DNA of 64,000 nt from Pelargonium tetragonum. Taxonomy: Eukaryota > Streptophyta > Magnoliopsida > Geraniales > Geraniaceae. The stretch lies in assembly GCA_036897445.1 (NCBI GenBank), contig JAYMTL010000082.1, positions 1 through 64,000 of the forward strand, given 5' to 3'. This document shows, one piece after another, positions 52,561-63,360 of this stretch. How positions within the stretch are numbered: position 1 is the stretch's first letter; every line of letters begins with the position of its first letter. The position numbers and the translations under genes were made by a program. The notes under the pieces are model-generated. The model worked only from the letters and a program-made list of their open reading frames with translations, was not told where the DNA came from and made no database searches.

Positions 52561-55500
52561 GATACTTAATACAATAACTTTCCTCCGCTTCGTCAGGAAG
52601 AGTAACTGTCTACAATATGTGCTTTTTATGGCTCGTAAAAAACTTATGAAAGAAATTTGTACTAAAAGTTATCCTGTGTTAGCCGACCTCCTATTAAAAT
52701 GAAACTTTGTGCTTTTTTTCTTAATCCTGGTTATACTTTTCAGAATATAATAGAAAGGAGAGTCTTACCAAAAGAAAAAGTATTTAAATCGAGGTACCCT
52801 GTCACTACAATTCAGATTATCAAGAAATGCAGTTCAATTTTTTGGTCTAATAAAAGAATCTGTTTTATTAGAAAAGACGGTAGGCCAAGTGGGCACTAAT
52901 GAATTTGTTGAATGCAAAATGACTGCGAAAAGTATACCAAGTGCCGGTCAGGGGAGCCAGGCAATCAAAAAAGGACTGTACTTACTTTTGACTGAGGTTA
53001 TAGCAGCAAAAAACTTCAATTTCTTACCAGCTAACCTGGAATTTATAGATAAATGAAAATAGAAACCTGACTTAAGCTAAGGAATTTCCAGTACTTGTAG
53101 AGATTCTTTAGGGTACTAGACTATGGATAAAAAGGTTCCTTAAAGAGATAATCTTTTGGAGAATCCCAAAGCAAACAGAAGCCTATACTTTTTGAATAGG
53201 AATGACTCTTTTCTACTTATGAATTCCAAGATATCGCATCTAATTTCAGTTGCTTAAAGGCTTAAAATACTATAAGCTCCTTTTTGGAAGAGGCAAACTC
53301 CATGCTTTTTCTTTAATAAATAAGAGGTTTTTACTTGAAATGAAAAAGGCCTATACTTCACATGGGATTGATTTTTTAGTAAACTCAGGAGGGGACTCGA
53401 GCAAAGTAAATAAGAAAGAAGGAATCCTAGTACTAAGTACTAAAAAGAAACAAATTCAGTGTGTCCGTAAATAAAAAGTTGAATTATTAAATAAAGCATA
53501 TTATAAAAGAGTTCCTTCACTTCAGTAACCCAAGCTAACAGGGGCTCCCCTGGAGCATTCTTTATCGTATTTGTAGGGCCTATACTACCTTTTAAATCTG
53601 ATAGAACCTATGTGTATTTAATTTAATAAGTAGAGCTTGCTATAATGCGGAGAATACTAAGCTTTTATGTATACTGGATTCGGAAAAGCACTCCTTAATG
53701 TTAATGGGTTCTCCTTAGAATTTTATAAGACTCCTCGGAATCTTTAATAAATCAAGTTCGATAGGAGGATTTCAAGATTAAAGTTGTCCTTGTCAAAAGA
53801 GTGTCGCTTTTATCTAACTAAAGGAATTCTTTAAAGGTTTAATTGAATAGCGTAAAAAGCTGTTATTTTCATTTTAAATTAAGTCGTCAATAACAAAAGG
53901 AATACGAGATTTAAAACGGTAAACTTAGCGGGTAGCTACTAAATCTAAAAGGGTTGGCCTGGTAAAAGAGTCAAAGCAAGTGTGGTAATTTCACATATTT
54001 AAGTTTCGCTTGCGGGAACTTTTACTAGTAAATAAAAGAGACTTTTGTATTTATGAGTCATACAGAATGTAGATATAGGAGTCTGTAGATTGACTAAAAA
54101 GGGGAAATTTTATAATAGAACTTGGTAAAATAGCGCATATTCCTGAGTGTTAAAAAAAAGCCCAGTAAGAAACCGGGCAGGAACCTATATAGAGTTACAC
54201 TCCTAAGGTTGCTAATACGCGAAATATAATAAGTATATATAATATAATGTTAATCAAATAAAAAAGCGGAGATCCTGATTTTAAGGTTCCCATATCTTTA
54301 AGTTAAATCAAAGGGTTTTACCAAGACTTTTTGGTTTACTCGAAATGGTTTTAGGTAATGGAGTATACTTCTTATCCTCTAAATAGAGGATAAGCGGGAA
54401 TATTGATATAGAAAAAGAAATTTGGTGTAGCATCAAACAAAGAAGCCCTTGAAAAGCTTTTTGTGTAAACTAATTTATAGTATATCAAATTTATACCCGT
54501 TACTACTGGAATATCTAAAGAAACTCCAAGTATAAGCATATAGTCAAGCTTAACACCAGGTCTCCATCCCCCTTCTCTAACACCCTGGCCTTTTTAAAGA
54601 TAATTTGGTTACCTCGCTTTGGTATCATACCCTTAACAGCCTAATATCTTTATAAAATTCTGGTACAGGATTTCCTTGAGAATCACACAAAAAGAAATTC
54701 AAAAAGGAGTCTTCCTTTAACGGTTCATAAAGACCTCCTCCAATGAGTAAAAGGATACGAATAAAGAGCTTTGGCCTTATTTTGTATTAAGGAGCTTTGT
54801 GGATTCCTTGTTTATCCCGAATATTGTGCTACCATTGTGCTGCCCATTAGTCAAGATATGCTTTTCCTGCTTACTTTATGTGATACAATACTCTAAAAGG
54901 GACCCTTTATAACTATTTATTATCTATTATTTAGGGACCTCCGCAGGACTATAAAAATTTGTAAAGGCTGTTTATGTATGGCTATTCCTTAGTGAATTAT
55001 ATTTACACTTATTTAACTCTGGTATGCCCGGCAATTCTTTCAAAAAAATAGAATCAAGTATATGTGCTATAACAAATGTTAGATTCTATTTGAATACCCA
55101 GAGTCTAAGGAGCACCCGTTTCAATTACCTTGAATTTATAAAAGTTAGCTCTTTAAAAAAATCTGTCTATGAAAAATTTTTTAGGAGAGGAGAGGTGTAA
55201 AAGGTATTAACTTAGATAGTTATAGTGTAGGACTCCTTTGGGTCAATAGGTAACAACTCTAAAGAAGGTACACACTGTCATACAGAATTTTTGCTAGGAG
55301 AACTTCTAACCCATAAAAGTGACTCCTTTAGACCACTAAAAAAGTAGCTCCCTGGTTCGAGCTTTAGATCTGATAAGAGTTTCTCGGGGCATTGATTTAT
55401 AAGGACTGGGTTCTAGTTGAAAGAGATTTAAAGGCTTAGATAGAATTTTTTGGTATTCATACTTTCTCTCAGCTAAAAAGAACTTAGTTTAAAACTACAA

Positions 55501-56539
55501 CGGATTTTGAGCAAGTAGGGATAAAAAAGCGGGCGAGCCTTAAGATACCTTATACTTAATACAGCTTTGAGATTACAGATTCTAGGGTATACATATTTTT
55601 AGATCAAGCAAAAGTGTAACACAAGTGGAATTCGTTGGTTCGAATCGCAATCTTACCTAAAATTACGGGTTCTTATACTCTTCTATTTTATTTAAGTTTT
55701 TATACATTTTAATCCAAAAATTTTTTATTCCTTGGCGGCTCCCATAGAGGATCTTCTTTCTTAAGAAATAAAAGGAAGCTCCTGCTACGGGGAATCTTCT
55801 ACGGATTTCTTTTCTGTTATTTAAAAACACGTCAAAGTGATTTTTAACTTTACCTTAATCCTAATAATATGTAATTATACAAGACTGGCGCGAACATTCT
55901 AGAAGCAAAGCCCACTATAAGGAAAGAACTGTAGTATAAAGAATTTTAGCTTTAGAGTACTTACAAGAATCACAATACTCGAGTTAACTAACAAACAAGT
56001 AACCTTAAAAGTCAATTTTTTGTCAGAAATTTCTTCCCGGAGAGGATAGTATACTAGAAAGGTATGGAGCTTCTTCGTAATAAGCAACACAGCAGACCTC
56101 TTTCAAGGAATATCACTATATTAAGCAATAACATAAACACACAAGAAGTACTTTGTCCCGCAGGTAGTATTAAAATTGAAACTTAGCTTTATACTTGGCC
56201 TTTATATTCATTATATTCAAATCCAGGGGTTAGACCTTCTTTTACAAAATTCTCCAAGGGAAACTTATAACAAGTAAAAATAAGATAGAACAGCTTCTAA
56301 GGATCTTACGGGACAAAAAAGAGAGTTTGAGTCTTGCGGGTTTTCTATATTGTATATAAAGTACATCAAAAAGAATAAGTAAGAAAGGGAGAACCTCTAG
56401 ATAAGATCACAAGACATAGTTATTCACTCATTTTTAAAGGATCCGCCTTTACCAATAATTATAGACACTACTAAACCTGGATTCTTTTGCTCCTAAGAAA
56501 TCTGGGATGGAAGTGAAATCTCAGATTAAGAAAATTGTT
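52561..56539. other. Gene-free AT-rich spacer
   Basis: No supported gene. Frames of 66 codons at 52699-52899 and 74 codons at 53250-53474 on the plus strand, and 63 codons near 56.0 kb on the minus strand, have no motif. GGACTCC occurs at 55230. A T-loop-like string near 55.64 kb has no cloverleaf around it. Confidence 0.55.
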
Positions 56540-56720
56540 CAGAACTCGCTTCTAATAACAAGAGCAAGAGGCAGGGTATAGCTCTCTAAGAAGGTTACAA
56601 AAGCAAAGAAGTCCTTAACAATTAAATTAAGCCTAAGTCAAAACAAAGAGAAGGAAGTCAGTAACAAGTAAAGCAGTTGTGGGTTTTATTGTATGAATAC
56701 CCTACGCGTTAACCTCCTTC
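56540..56720 (-). pseudogene. Possible dispersed-family copy K with conserved leader
   Basis: On the minus strand, AAGGAGGTTAACGCG (plus 56705-56719) is followed by GGTATTCATACAATA and then CCCACAACTGC, matching the leader order of copies G and H2 (AAGGAGGTTAA, GTATNCATNCANTA, CACCAGC). Further downstream, TTTTGACTTAGGCTTAA resembles TTTGACTTGGACTTG, and CTGCCTCTTGCTCTTGTTATT could be the start of the hydrophobic segment. The Ala/Gly-rich part is not recognisable. The leader match is the strongest evidence. Confidence 0.35.
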
Positions 56721-57379
56721 TTTTAAAGCAAAGTACTTTAAAATCAACTACAATCTTTCTTCCATTAGAAAAACCCATTTCCTATGGAGACTTCGGTTAG
56801 AAACTCAGTTAGCACATATCCCTCTTATATTTAGTTACCGCTGTAATAAGGCACTCCTTTAAATACCCCCGGGGCAGGCCTTTTGTAAAAAGTGCTTAAT
56901 AAATTACAGAATCTTACTTACAAATAGGAGTTATCCTTACTTTTTAACTAGAAAAAGACGCCTCAAGTCAAGGGTCCCGCTTTATTCTGAGGTCTTTAAA
57001 AGAGGATTCGAACCTACAGATTTTTGGTCTGAGAATGCTGCGGGGAAGAGACTTGAAGTTCCTATTCTATTCAACCTCAACAATGTACTCACTAGCTACC
57101 AAATAGATAGAGAGTACTCGTTAGTACAAGTTAAAGGAGGTTGGATTGAGTGCTGATTTCAATTTAACTTATCTTAGTTCTTTCTTTTTCATGTTGAAAG
57201 GCTTCCTTTTTACTAAATTGCCCCGAGTACGAGAGCTCAGAAGGATCCTGGCTTTTAGCCTTAGAGTTCTGCTTTTTATTCCTAACATTTTAGAAAAGAC
57301 TTTTTGATTTGAGAAGGCGTATATGAAAAGACTCTAGCAAAAGCTTAGGGCTGACCTCCACCTTCTTAGACTTCCTCTT

Positions 57380-57595
57380 GGAAGGGTCTTGTTGCCTATT
57401 ACTGTAGCTATATCTCCAGTATTCCTTAGGGCAGTTAGGAACTTTTTTTAGTATATTACCTAATAAGTAATAGATAATTTGGTGTTATATGGGTTGTACT
57501 TCTACATTACTCAATTTGGGTTTTCTCGTTATAGAAAAATAGAAAACAAACTTAGTAGGATTAGATATTACTTATCTCCTACCGGCTAGCACGTA
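57380..57595 (+). pseudogene. Possible dispersed-family fragment H1
   Basis: GTTGCCTATTACTGTAGCTA near 57.39-57.41 kb and the tract that follows resemble the hydrophobic-segment DNA of copies A and B. GTAATAGATAATTT and AAACAAACTTAGT here also occur at 27.4-27.5 kb (the former on the minus strand there). The match is short, and no leader or Ala/Gly-rich part is seen. It lies immediately left of copy H2. Confidence 0.25.
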
Positions 57596-57597
57596 GT

Positions 57598-57635
57598 AAA
57601 GGAGGTTAACTCTAGAGCAAGTGGTTAGAGTACGT
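57598..57635 (+). promoter_or_regulatory. Conserved family leader with Shine-Dalgarno-like core, copy H2
   Basis: AAAGGAGGTTAAC at 57598-57610 is followed by GTATGTATGCACTAGTACAT, corresponding to GTATCCATACATTAGTACAC in copy G, and then CACCAAC. Eleven bases of the Shine-Dalgarno-like core are identical between the two copies. Confidence 0.45.
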
Positions 57636-57960
57636 ATGTATGCACTAGTACATCCATCACCAACTTCGTTTTCTTTTCATTTCTTTATTTTGTTGCTTTG
57701 TCTTATATTGACCTAAAGATTTACTTGTTGACTTACCTGACTCTGTTGCTTTATAAGACCTCTCAAAGCTAGATTTTTTTAATTAGTATTCGGGGGAGGA
57801 TCCCCTATATTGTAGCTAATGTTACTGTGGGATATGTTATAATTAATAATAGTATCTTAATTGTTGCTATTGGTATTTATCGGAAAGTAGTATGATATTT
57901 AAAGTCTTTTTTTTCAATGTAATAAATATCGTAGTAGAGTGGGGTTAGGTATTGTTGTTT
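57636..57960 (+). pseudogene. Dispersed membrane-protein-like family, copy H2
   Basis: Downstream of the leader, CACCAACTTCG and TTGTTGACTTACCTGACTC follow the order of copy G (CACCAGCTCC, then GTTTACTTACCCGACTCGG). GGGGGAGGATCCCCTATATTGTAGCT at about 57794-57820 corresponds to GGGGGATACCCGTGTAGCT of copy A, and the following tract is rich in TTAATTGTTGC-type hydrophobic codons. The Ala/Gly-rich part seen in A and F is replaced or lost. No frame runs through the copy. Its near-complete leader makes it one of the more secure members. Confidence 0.45.
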
Positions 57961-58330
57961 AGCAATAACGATATAGTTTTTGTTTGGTTATATTTATTGT
58001 TTAAGTGTATTCCTCTTTCTTCTTTCTATTGACTTACTAGACTTAATGTACTAATACCTGCTGCTATAATGCCTTCTTAATACCTGTAACTAGACTTAAT
58101 CTCTATCTTAAAAGGTAAAAGTTGTAGCTACTCCCGCTTTGCTAATACCTATAGAGAATCCTAAGACTCTTCTTCTAACCTTGATAGGCATTCCCGAGAA
58201 CTTAGTCTACCTAATTATTCCTTAATCTTGGAAGTGAAAGGAAGTATATGTATTACTATTAATTAGTATTAGTTTAGAGTGAGAGTTCTTGTTTATTGTA
58301 TAGAATTAATTAGACTTTATTATAGATAAG
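57961..58330 (+). pseudogene. Possible dispersed-family copy H3
   Basis: TCTATTGACTTACTAGACTT near 58.02-58.04 kb resembles the GACTTTGACTTGGACTT tract of copies F and G. GTATATGTATTACTATTAAT near 58.25 kb resembles the hydrophobic tract of copies E and J. No leader is seen. If correct, 57.4-58.3 kb is a head-to-tail cluster of three copies. Confidence 0.25.
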
Positions 58331-59044
58331 AACTTGAACCCTTTTTATTAAGTCGGGATTCCTTTTTTTAGAAGTCCAATAGCCACGGGTTTTTCAGAAT
58401 TTAAAGTAAACAAGGAGTCCTACCTGGGTTTTGGAAATACGGCCACCAAAGGATAAGGATATGAGTTAAAGAAGAGGAATTTTTGAGAATAGGGGTTTCT
58501 AAAAGCATAGGAGATAAGCGAGCTCTTTCATCAGTCTCTTCAATTTAATTGGTGTAACAAAGTTTCTGCGTGACAGGGGTTAGTTTCTATATATGAAAAC
58601 CGAGCAGTTAAAACTTCTCTTTGGTTGGTAGTTCATTAATCTTAACCTTGGTTGATATTTGTCTAATAAAGGGAAATAGTAAATTATTAAAAAACTCTTG
58701 TATTAAGGTTTTAGCTATATACAAGGGTTAAGGTAGAGCTACAAGCTCCCCCCCAAGCAATATCTATTAGCCAGTAATAAACGAATTCTAATCTGAAAAC
58801 TTCATTTTAATAATAGACTCGAGTTTGATTTTTATAAGGGGGCTCCCGGTAATAACTTAATAAAAAAAGCATATAAACTGTCGAACTAAAGGATTTTGGG
58901 TCTCAGCAGATTCCAATCGATATCATTTTAGAGAAGCTTGCCTAAAAATATAGAATCAGAATGCTTTTTTTAACCTTATAAAGCACTCTTATTAACTGCA
59001 GTGGGAATATCTTCCTCTACGAAACTTTACGATAAAGGGTTCCT

Positions 59045-59068
59045 CTCGCGAGACTCCGTCGGGGCGAG
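59045..59068. repeat. GC-rich stem (CTCGC/GCGAG)
   Basis: CTCGC at 59045-59049 pairs with GCGAG at 59064-59068 around a GC-rich 14-base loop; the left side also contains the palindrome CTCGCGAG. It is among the most GC-rich points of the window. Confidence 0.35.
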
Positions 59069-61649
59069 GGTAAGAGGGTGGGATTACTCTAGGATACCCT
59101 TTTGAAGGATTTAAAGAAGATAAAGTCAAAAGGGTTGCCAGTTCCTCTGATTACAAGTTTCCGATTCTGGATAATAGGGATTTTTTAAGAATAAGTAAGG
59201 AAAAGAGAGTTTCAAAGAATCGATTATATACAAATAAAATAAAAAAGGAATTTAAAAGGAGCTGCCCTAAGGTTACCTCGGTGTTTTATCCCACGAGCTG
59301 TGTAACTTAGTTTTAGAAACCTTCTAGGTTCTTACTCTTTTATGTCTCGGAAAGAAAGTCCTCTCCTAAAAATTGAAACTGTAAATTGACTTTTTAAGAG
59401 GTGGTGTTCTTGTATTCGAGCTCCAGTATAATGTACAGCTTCTCTGCGCTTTCTTAAACTAAACTTTTAACTAAGTATACTCTAAAATAAAAAGGAGTCC
59501 CGATAGGTTACTTCTAAGTTTATAGGCAAAACTTGCTAGTAGTGGGCTTTTATTCTAATTATATTATAATACCGAGTCTTGAGCTATCAGAGTTGGGTTT
59601 CTCTTATTCTAGATATTTGTATAATAAGGAACTCAAATCCTGTTGCAGACTCTTAAATTGTAACAGAGATGCAGGGATCTACCTTGCTAAAGGAATACGC
59701 GTATAAGGTGTTTGTATATTGCTAATAGAATCTAGCCACAAAAGGCGCAGACTAAGTGAAGTCCAAGGGGCGGCAGAAAGCTTTTTCGAGTTTCACTATC
59801 AGTTTAGAGTAAACGCCCAATATAAAGCCCTTCCAAACCCCCTTAACTTGTACTTGGAAAAAATCTACTCAAACATTTCTTAAACTCTTCCCTATCTAAG
59901 GTTTACCACCTAAATGAAAAGAGAATCCTTCTTGTACACGGATGCCTTAAATCCTAACAAGGAGACTCTTGGCTTTAGAAAGAACCCGGTTAGTAGTACT
60001 TTAGTTAGAAAAATTCCTGTTAAGCCAAACTCCTAAAAAAATCTTACTAGTTTGTACTCATTCTTACAGCTTGAGTAAGGGCATTTCCTAAAAGGATATG
60101 GAGGCTTACTTATAAAAGTAAAAGAGCCCTTAACTTACTGAGTAGATACTTCAAGAAGTTGGTTAACCTAGGAGTACCTACACATGCTTTTCCTTTCTTT
60201 TTAGTTTATGAGGTCGTATATGTAATTTCTATTGGAATAAGGCTTCCTCTCATATTTCAGGTAAAAACCCTTTTAGGTTGGTGGATTTTTTGATTGGCCC
60301 TTGTGTTTAGGCATAGAGGTTTTTTAGCGAATGGCTTATACTTTAATTTGATAAATAGAAATGAATTTCTTCTGTTGGATAAAAAGAGTTTGAAATGTCG
60401 TTGTAACAATTACGCTTTAATTAAGGTATACAGACCAAAAGAGTTTCTTCATATATTGGGGTTTTGCTTTTGGGTTGTTTTAAAAGCCTTTATTATTTAT
60501 TAGAAAGACTTTTTTTTAAGAGCTCGGATAAATTGCACTACCCGAAACTTAGGAAACAAGTATTTTCAAGTCATTTAAAAACCTAGACTTTTCGTTTCAA
60601 CTAAAAAGGGTTTTAATTAGTTCCTAGTTGTGGTGCCGCGGTAGCTGTCCTTAGTGTTAGTATAAATTTGGCATTAATTAAATTATATAATAAAAGGGGC
60701 ATAAGCACAACAAGAAAACTCAAATTCTTTGGCAAAGGATATAGAAGCAGCCCTGGTATTTGTACCTGTTCTTGACTGAAAGATTTTTTTGTGAAGGGAT
60801 TCCCTTTATCCTCAACGAAACTCAAAGGCTTTGCAGTAAGTCTTTCTTATATAGTAATAGGATCCCCTTTCGGTAAAAAGCACAATAAGATAAATCGGAA
60901 GAGCACTCACCGTACTTTATCTAATCAATTCATCGAATATCTAGCTAGGGCTTAAAATTTTAGAAGGAAGTTGAGGACTCTCTTGATACTAAATTATACA
61001 CGCTAGTTGTGATAATACGAATAAACTAAGCAGAAAACGTTTTAAGGTTAAGGATTCCTAGAGAGAGATTTTCCTAATATAAGGGGCACTAGATTAAAGT
61101 CTTGATCTCGAAAGGGGTTTGAGCCGAGAACGGTATACGTATAAAATAGGAGGGGATATAGTGAAAACACCCATTGCTGGAAAGGTTTGCTTACTGCGTT
61201 TTATGGGGGAGTTTCTATTCCTAATTATACTGCTTGTATTGTATAGATTTTCTCTTTCCAAACCCTTTTCCATTTTGACATAAATCCCATTTAGCTGGGT
61301 CCAGTTAATTAAGTAAACGGAAAAGAGTTGCTAGCGCCTATAATTAGAACCAAATTCTTTTTATACTAAGCACTAAACAAGGCAAGGATAATACATTTTA
61401 GGGCTGGGGAAAGACTCTTTGTGAAGGCCTATAACCAAAAAGTTTTTATGATAAGTACACTCTTTCTCTGAGAAACACTAGTATTTTCTATAATAGATAG
61501 AGGAGCGGTTCCCTTTATAAAAAAACAAATTCTTCCCTCAGAGGGTTCCACTAGGGTTCGGTGTTAGCCTTGCCACTACAAATTTTATTTAGTGAAGAAG
61601 CAAGTAAAGCCAGTGGATACAATAAGGACTATCATAACATACTGATAAC

Positions 61650-61667
61650 ACCCCACTTCGTCGGGGT
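61650..61667. repeat. ACCCC/GGGGT hairpin
   Basis: ACCCC at 61650-61654 pairs with GGGGT at 61663-61667 around an eight-base loop ACTTCGTC. It lies about 200 bases from the 3' side of minus-strand copy I, a position comparable to that of the 31.9-kb hairpin relative to copy E. Confidence 0.4.
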
Positions 61668-61849
61668 ATAAAGGTCCAATATAGTCTAGGTATAGTTAAG
61701 TATATAAGATTGCTCTAGAGAAATCTCTTAATACAAGGGGGTACGATGATTCTATATCTTCCTTTTTTCTATTTTATAGAGTTTTCTCTTCCTGGAGCTT
61801 ACTGTTACACTCATCTACTCTTTTTATGTACTAAATTAGTTATACTATA

Positions 61850-62010
61850 AAAGGCTAAATAACGCATAGAAACTTAAACATTTAGAGTATACCAAACTAT
61901 AGCAAGATCAAAATAAGTAATACAGATCTAAGATTATTGAGAGATATACCACAAGGCATAGAACGAAAGGGCTCTAAAGTTTCATTCTATGAGCTGCCTT
62001 ATCCGGGTGT
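61850..62010 (-). pseudogene. Possible dispersed-family copy I
   Basis: On the minus strand, TATGCCTTGTGGTATATCTC corresponds to ATTGCCTTGTGGGGGATACC of copy A, and a following frame reads SLNNLRSVLLILILL, in the position of the membrane helix. Upstream, TTTAGAGCCCTTTCGTTCTATG is a possible remnant of the Ala/Gly-rich part. The 11-base GCCTTGTGG-centred match and correct order support membership. Confidence 0.35.
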
Positions 62011-63145
62011 TTGTATGAAAAGAAAAAGGTGTTCCCAATTTATCTACTTTAATTACCAGAAAACTCTGTTATATTAGACATCTATCTACTACTTATGCGA
62101 TATACTTTGAAAAAAATAAAGACCTCTCTCTTTGAAATCTTTTCCCGAAAAGTCAAGCATCTACCTAGTTGTCTGAAAGTCCAGGGTTCCGCGGGCTTTT
62201 TTCTTGCCTTCATCGAGCAGGTAGGGGATTTCAAAACCTAGGAACACCAAATCCGCGCAGGTTACTTTTTAACAGTTTGTAATCTTAATCAGAAAAAGAC
62301 GCTTGCCGATGTCGAACAACACAGGTATACCTAAGTATAGTGGTGCCGTTTCTATCTTTCTATCAATGAGATATTATAAAGAAGCTATATAAACAAAGAA
62401 GTTCCACGGATCAAGTTCAACTTTATTGATAAAGGGGTAAGGCCCCATTAAAAGGGGATGCTTATTATTTCATTTTAATTTACTGCTTGAGTCTCTATGC
62501 TGGGAATTCCCCAAGCTTCCTATTTTTGTAAGCTAAAAAGAGACTTTAAATCTTTTTTTATAAGTCAATTGCTCTATTAGTATTTCGAAATAGAGGGTAC
62601 CCCAAGGCGAGGTTTCTGGATTTCTAAAAAAATGGTTGGGGTTTGCATTTTCTCTGATTAGTTAGGAAAAAACTAGTATTTATCTGCATTTTTTGTTCTC
62701 GGTAAGCTGCTTATATTGTCCAGGTTTTAGAAAGTAAGATTTTAGGAATTTCCTTGGTTTTGAATACCAGATTTGAGAAAGAATAAATATTCGATAGTTT
62801 CGGAATTAGCAGTAAAAAATTGCTTTAAGCCGGCAAATTAGAAATGAAGTATAATAGTTATTAAGGAAAATCCGGTTTTATTTAAACTAAGAAGTTCTTG
62901 ATATAATACTTCTTCACTTTGTCTTTCTTAACTACGAAAGGACTTGAACTCATGCGCGTATCCTCCAAAGTAGTTCGATGAAGCAAGTTAATAACCAGCA
63001 GCTTCCCAAAAGCCAAATTTCCTTGCTATTTGAGCTAAAAAGAGTCTGTATAAAGAAGGTAAATTCAAGAAATCCTTTAATTTAAGTGATTCCATTGCTG
63101 AATGAAACCCAAAAGACGAAAGACATAAACCAAAGGTTCCCATTT
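62011..63145. other. Gene-free AT-rich spacer
   Basis: I see no gene or RNA here. A 62-codon minus-strand frame at 62988-63176 overlaps the left end of the repeat that follows and has no motif. Confidence 0.5.
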
Positions 63146-63360
63146 GATTCTGGAATGAGCCCTTTTTACATTTCAAACCAAAAAGAAAAATTTACTAACC
63201 AAGAAACTCTTATGAATTTCGTACATTGAGTTGAGCATAAATTGAAAATAATGCCTTTTATTAGGCGCTCCCTTCCTCTCTTACCTTACTAGGACTCTTC
63301 CCTATACTACACTATCTGTTAGAAAATCCTAGGAATATCCTTTTAAGTAAAACTAAGAAA
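63146..63360 (+). repeat. Diverged direct repeat, copy 2
   Basis: Second member of the pair with 52191-52350. It shares CTGGAATGAG, CCAAAAAG, AAACTCTTATGAA, TTGAGCATAAATTGAA and the exact TTTTATTAGGCGC at 63256-63268. To the right, about 55 extra bases precede the shared CTAGGAATATCC tract, so one copy has gained or lost a block there. Confidence 0.65.

Larger units (their letters stand above)
58331..61845. other. Gene-free AT-rich spacer
   Basis: No supported gene. Frames of 69-70 codons near 60.4 and 60.7 kb have no motif. GGAGTCC occurs at 58414 and 59494. GC-rich stems lie at 59045-59068 and 61650-61667. Confidence 0.55.

Noticed and set aside
57001-57050. Minus-strand GGTTCGAATCC T-loop with a CAGA/TCTG anticodon-like stem
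   Set aside because: There is no room for a variable region, the T-stem pairs poorly and the base before the anticodon would not be T, so no cloverleaf forms.
60632-60644. GGTGCCGCGGTAG resembles the small-subunit rRNA GCCGCGGTAA region
   Set aside because: The preceding CAGCAG part is missing and no other small-subunit motif is nearby.
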